Shown here: one piece after another, positions 61,025 through 64,000 of the stretch
Position numbering within the stretch: the first letter of the stretch is position 1
Layout: every line of letters starts with the position of its first letter
From: Nocardia vulneris
GTDB taxonomy: Bacteria; Actinomycetota; Actinomycetes; Mycobacteriales; Mycobacteriaceae
DNA: 64,000 nucleotides
Assembly (NCBI RefSeq): GCF_001613425.1
Contig: NZ_BDCI01000002.1
Span: forward strand, 124,001-188,000
Reading direction: 5' to 3'
The notes under the pieces: generated by a model
The model's input: only the letters and a program-made list of their open reading frames with translations
Databases searched by the model: none
Told to the model about the DNA's origin: nothing
Made by a program: the position numbers and the translations under genes

Positions 61025-62466
61025 TACGTCTCCTGGTCCGCTCGGCGCAATTTGCCCGCGGCGCTGCGCCGGACGTCGGCCACGATCTCGATCGTCCGGG
61101 GCAGCTGCGCTCTGCTCAGCTCGGCGCGGCAACTGCGCCACAGCTCCGCGAGCACCTCGTCCGAATCATCGCCGCGCACGGCGACTTCGGCCCGCACCAC
61201 CGCACCGAGGCGGCGATCGGGCAGCGCGCGGACCCGGACATCGCGGACCGCGGCATGACGTTCCAGGACCCGCTCGATATCGCGGGGAAACACCTGCACA
61301 CCACCGACATCGATGGCGTCGTCGCGCCGGCCGACCAGCGTCACATAGCCCTCGGCGTCCTGCCACGCGAGGTCGCCGACGCTGAAATACCCGTCCACTT
61401 CGGCCAATCCCGGTCCGTCGCCGAGATAGGTGGGCTGCGCGGCGTTCTCGTCGGTCATGAACAGTTCACCGGTCGTCCCGGTGGCGACCGGCTCACGTCG
61501 CTCGTCCAGGACGCGGACCGAGCAGTGCCGCGGACGGCCGACCGAGCCGGGATGAGCCAGCCATTCGTCGCCGCGGATGCTGAGCACGCCGATCCGTTCC
61601 ACGCTGCCGTACTCCTCGTACACCGTGCTCGGCTCCACCAGGTCCAGCCACCCCCGTTTCACCGATTCCGGGCAACGCGCCGCGGTGTGCACGACGAGGC
61701 GCAACGACGAAAACCAATGCCGTTCCCGCCCACTGGCTTCCAGCAGCGTGCCCATTTGCGCGGGCACGGTCCGCACCACCTGCACGCCTTCGGCACGCAG
61801 CGATTCCAGGAACAGTTTCGGCGAGGCGTTGGCGGGCACGATGATGCGATGCCCCAGCGCGAGTCCGTGGTACAGCGCCCCGAAACCCGCGTGGTACAGG
61901 GGAAGGCCGACCAGCTGGGTCTGTCCGTAGCCCAGGCCGCGCGCGCTCTCCTTGCTGCTCAACGGCCCCGACGAGGCGTACGCCCACGGGCGGTTGCGGA
62001 CGACCAGTTTCGGGACACCGGTGGTCCCGCCGGACAGCGAGACCGACCGAGGTAACCCGTCCGCAGGCAGCCCCGGCGGCGCGACCGCACGCCGGTGGTA
62101 GGAAACCAGGCCCAGGTCGTCGCCTTCGACCACCCAGCCGCGCGGATAGCGTTCGACGATGCGCTCTTTCGTCGCGGCCGACCAGCGGTGGTCCACCGGA
62201 ATGACGGTGGCGCCGGCCTCCCAGAGCGCGAGGGTGGCCACGACATGACCGATACCCGACGGCAACGCGACGGCCGCGACCGCGCCTTCGCGCAGACCCG
62301 CGTGCCGGTATTGCGCGGCGTGCTCGTGCACCTTCTGCACCAACCCGTGCCAACTGATCTCGGCGCTGGTGCCCGCGGAGAACCCGCGCACGCGCACCGC
62401 GCACGCGGCCGGGCGCTGCGCCGCCGTCTTCTCGACGAGTTCATTGATCGTGACGGTGCCGTCCAT
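61024..62466 (-). CDS. AMP-dependent acyl/aminoacyl ligase (stand-alone adenylation protein)
   Basis: A 480-residue ANL-superfamily enzyme with SLSGGTTGVPK (ATP loop), YEEYGSVE (A5), GDLAWQDAEGYVTLVGRRDD (A7/A8) and a C-terminal AGKLRRAD with the adenylating Lys. It activates a carboxylate as an acyl-AMP and transfers it to CoA or, given the next gene, to the carrier protein. It lacks the amino-acid pocket motif FDxSxxE of NRPS A domains, so the substrate class is uncertain and more FadD-like. ATG 62466 lies two bases after the aminotransferase stop, with GGAGGTG upstream; a longer frame is rejected because it runs antisense-shifted through the aminotransferase. Confidence 0.88.
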   Translation of the reverse strand: MDGTVTINELVEKTAAQRPAACAVRVRGFSAGTSAEISWHGLVQKVHEHAAQYRHAGLREGAVAAVALPSGIGHVVATLALWEAGATVIPVDHRWSAATKERIVERYPRGWVVEGDDLGLVSYHRRAVAPPGLPADGLPRSVSLSGGTTGVPKLVVRNRPWAYASSGPLSSKESARGLGYGQTQLVGLPLYHAGFGALYHGLALGHRIIVPANASPKLFLESLRAEGVQVVRTVPAQMGTLLEASGRERHWFSSLRLVVHTAARCPESVKRGWLDLVEPSTVYEEYGSVERIGVLSIRGDEWLAHPGSVGRPRHCSVRVLDERREPVATGTTGELFMTDENAAQPTYLGDGPGLAEVDGYFSVGDLAWQDAEGYVTLVGRRDDAIDVGGVQVFPRDIERVLERHAAVRDVRVRALPDRRLGAVVRAEVAVRGDDSDEVLAELWRSCRAELSRAQLPRTIEIVADVRRSAAGKLRRADQET

Positions 62467-62468
62467 GC

Positions 62469-63794
62469 TCACACCTCCGTGACGTATTCGTCGGCGAGCG
62501 AGAGTGTTTCGTCCAACAGCGCCATCCCTTCCCGCAGCTCCGACTCCTCGATGACCAGCGGCGGGCACACCAGGATGATGTTCCAGTGGGTGAGCAGATA
62601 CAGGCCCCTCCGGAACGCCTCGGCGGTCAGCCGCGTCATCGGCGCAGCGGCCGCGGCGTCCGGATTGAACGGCACCAGTGGTTCTTTCGTCACCCGGTCG
62701 CGCACCAGCTCCAGCCCCCAGAAGCAGCCGGTGCCCCGGACGTCCCCGATCGACGGGTGCCGCTCGGCCAGCGCGCGCAGCTCCGCTTCGATCAAGGCTC
62801 CCAGCCGATTCGAGCGCTCGATGAGCCGCTCCTTCTGGTACACGCCCAGCACGGCCACGGCCGCCGCGCAGCCCACGGGGTGCGCGCTGTGCGTGAGCCC
62901 GTACGGGAAGGTGGCGTCCTGGAGCCAGCCCGACAGCCGGTCGCTCACCGCCACGGCCGCCAGCGGTATGTACCCGGCGGTCAGCCCCTTCGCGCACGTG
63001 ATCATGTCCGGCACGACATTCCACCGGTCGCACGCGAACCACGTTCCGGTGCGCCCGAATCCGGTCATCACCTCGTCGAGGATCAGCAGGATGCCGTGCT
63101 CGGTGCACACGTCCCGGATGCCCTGCAGATAACCGTCGGGCGGCATGATCACGCCGTTGATACCGGTGATCGGCTCGATGATCACCGCCGCCACGTTCTC
63201 GGCGCCTTCGTACTGGAGCAACTCCCGCAGATGCGGCGCGCCCGAGCACACCGGGCACGGCGTGGGATGCCCCGCCGGGCACCGGTAGGTGTAGGGGTCG
63301 AGCATGCGCACCACGCCGGGAATACCGGGCTCGCCCGCCCAGCGGCGCGGCTCGCCGGTCAGCGTCAACGCGCCCGCGGTGCTGCCGTGGTAGGAACGGT
63401 AACGCGCAATTACCTTGCTGCGCCCGGTATATGCCCGAGCCAGACGGATGGCGGCCTCGTTCGCCTCCGTGCCGCTGCAGGCGAAGAAGAACGAGTTGAG
63501 ATCCCCGGGCGTGACCTCGGCGAGCCGATTCGCCAGCTCCTCGACGATCTCCACGTCCCAGGGGCGCCCGAGCGTGGCCATGGTGGCCACCTGCTTCTGC
63601 ACCGCCTCCTGCACCTCCGTACGGCCGTGTCCCAGATTGGCATTCACCAGTTGGGAGCCGAAATCGAGATACGACCGTCCCGCGGCGTCGAAGAACCGGC
63701 AGCCGTCGCCGCCGACGATGCGCGGCGGCGCCTCCCCGCCCTGCCGCGACCACGACTGGATGACCCGGCCCCTGGGTGACGTTGTCTCTGCCAT
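62469..63794 (-). CDS. class III PLP-dependent aminotransferase
   Basis: The 441-residue enzyme has CSGTEANEAAIRLAR, YHGST, LILDEVMTGFGRTG and the PLP Lys269 in CAKGLTAGYIPL, all canonical for class III (omega) aminotransferases. A Cys/His-rich segment at residues 172-183 (CPAGHPTPCPVC) precedes the PLP domain core. The family transfers amino groups to aldehydes and ketones. In this cluster phosphonoformaldehyde or phosphonoacetaldehyde are obvious acceptors, giving aminomethyl- or 2-aminoethyl-phosphonate; a carrier- or reductase-derived aldehyde is another option. The start has AAGGAA/GGAGG upstream, 34 nt after the permease stop. Confidence 0.9.
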   Translation of the reverse strand: MAETTSPRGRVIQSWSRQGGEAPPRIVGGDGCRFFDAAGRSYLDFGSQLVNANLGHGRTEVQEAVQKQVATMATLGRPWDVEIVEELANRLAEVTPGDLNSFFFACSGTEANEAAIRLARAYTGRSKVIARYRSYHGSTAGALTLTGEPRRWAGEPGIPGVVRMLDPYTYRCPAGHPTPCPVCSGAPHLRELLQYEGAENVAAVIIEPITGINGVIMPPDGYLQGIRDVCTEHGILLILDEVMTGFGRTGTWFACDRWNVVPDMITCAKGLTAGYIPLAAVAVSDRLSGWLQDATFPYGLTHSAHPVGCAAAVAVLGVYQKERLIERSNRLGALIEAELRALAERHPSIGDVRGTGCFWGLELVRDRVTKEPLVPFNPDAAAAAPMTRLTAEAFRRGLYLLTHWNIILVCPPLVIEESELREGMALLDETLSLADEYVTEV

Positions 63795-63828
63795 TTCCTT
63801 GACACCTCCGATTACCTGTGGCGCGCGT

Positions 63829-64000
63829 TCAGCGAATGGCCACGCGACGCTGACTACTGGGGTCGAAGGCCAGCGTCGCGACGATCGACAACACGCACGC
63901 CCACCCGGCCAGCACGAGCAGATGCGGCGCGATGCTCGCCAATCCCCCGTGCTGTGCCAGCACTTCGCGCATCCCGTCCACCGCCCAGTACTGCGGGGTC
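63829..64000 (-). CDS. ABC-2 type transporter permease, C-terminal part (gene continues beyond window)
   Basis: On the minus strand 56 residues are readable before a TGA. They begin TPQYWAVDGMREVL, the segment before the last membrane helix in ABC-2 permeases, followed by a hydrophobic helix (LLVLAGWACVLSIVATLAF) and a short basic tail. This indicates a drug- or metabolite-exporting ABC-2 permease whose upstream part and ATPase should lie to the right. It is the first visible gene of the operon with the aminotransferase, ligase and carrier protein, so it probably exports the product. Confidence 0.75.
   Translation of the reverse strand, partial: TPQYWAVDGMREVLAQHGGLASIAPHLLVLAGWACVLSIVATLAFDPSSQRRVAIR

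Noticed and set aside
62467..63753. In-frame upward extension of the AMP ligase to about 909 residues
   Set aside because: The extension is out-of-frame reading of the aminotransferase gene, which has full PLP-enzyme motifs; ATG 62466 has its own binding site.
1..64000. tRNA, rRNA, CRISPR arrays, insertion sequences, prophage or attachment sites
   Set aside because: No cloverleaf-like or rRNA-like segments, no spaced short repeats and no transposase or integrase motifs were seen; the only repeats are the NRPS internal homologies and the short repeats listed.

Overview
The window is about 64 kb of high-GC DNA (roughly 70% by eye) with GTG starts, ATGA/GTGA gene overlaps, a SARP-type regulator, DUF1206 and TIGR03086 proteins and very large NRPS genes. 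This points to an actinomycete of the Nocardia/Mycobacteriales or Streptomyces type. A Nocardia-like host is my best guess, but this is inference, because there is no rRNA or tRNA gene to test it.

Left flank (1-7891): ordinary genes. These are the 3' end of an aldo/keto reductase, a CPBP membrane protease, a TauD/TfdA dioxygenase, a four-gene OpuC-type compatible-solute ABC importer (permease, ATPase with a regulatory tail, permease, binding lipoprotein), a DUF1206 membrane protein and a TIGR03086 protein.

NRPS locus (7892-48130): two translationally coupled genes on the minus strand (28633-43893, then 7892-28633) encode nine modules and a C-terminal thioesterase. Reading order is C-A(Thr)-T / C-A-T / C-A-MT-T / C-A-MT-T // C-A-T / C-A-T-E / C(DCL)-A-T-E / C(DCL)-A(Val)-T / C-A-MT-T-TE. 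The predicted product is a nonapeptide starting with Thr, N-methylated at residues 3, 4 and 9, with D-residues at 6 and 7. It is possibly N-acylated by the unusual first C domain and possibly cyclised by the TE. A SARP/NB-ARC/TPR regulator diverges from the NRPS operon, and a VanZ-like membrane protein overlaps the regulator tail.

Phosphonate locus (48170 to beyond 64000): a plus-strand operon carries phosphonoacetaldehyde reductase (PhpC-like), 2-hydroxyethylphosphonate dioxygenase (HEPD/PhpD), a PhpE-like dehydrogenase, PEP mutase with a perfect EDKVFPKMNS motif, phosphonopyruvate decarboxylase, an aldehyde dehydrogenase and an SDR. Together these make the route PEP -> phosphonopyruvate -> phosphonoacetaldehyde -> 2-hydroxyethylphosphonate -> hydroxymethylphosphonate -> phosphonoformaldehyde/phosphonoformate. 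Two minus-strand operons flank it. One holds a methyltransferase, M20 peptidase, free-standing condensation domain and thioester-reductase-like SDR. The other holds an ABC-2 permease (partial), class III aminotransferase, AMP ligase and free-standing carrier protein. The later phosphinothricin genes (nucleotidyltransferase, CPEP synthase, P-methylase) are not visible, so the end product appears to be something else: most likely a hydroxymethyl- or aminomethyl-phosphonate conjugate built by a dissociated A/T/C/reductase set.

The phosphonate locus with its dissociated NRPS enzymes is the most promising candidate for an undescribed system. The nonaribosomal peptide synthetase is the second.
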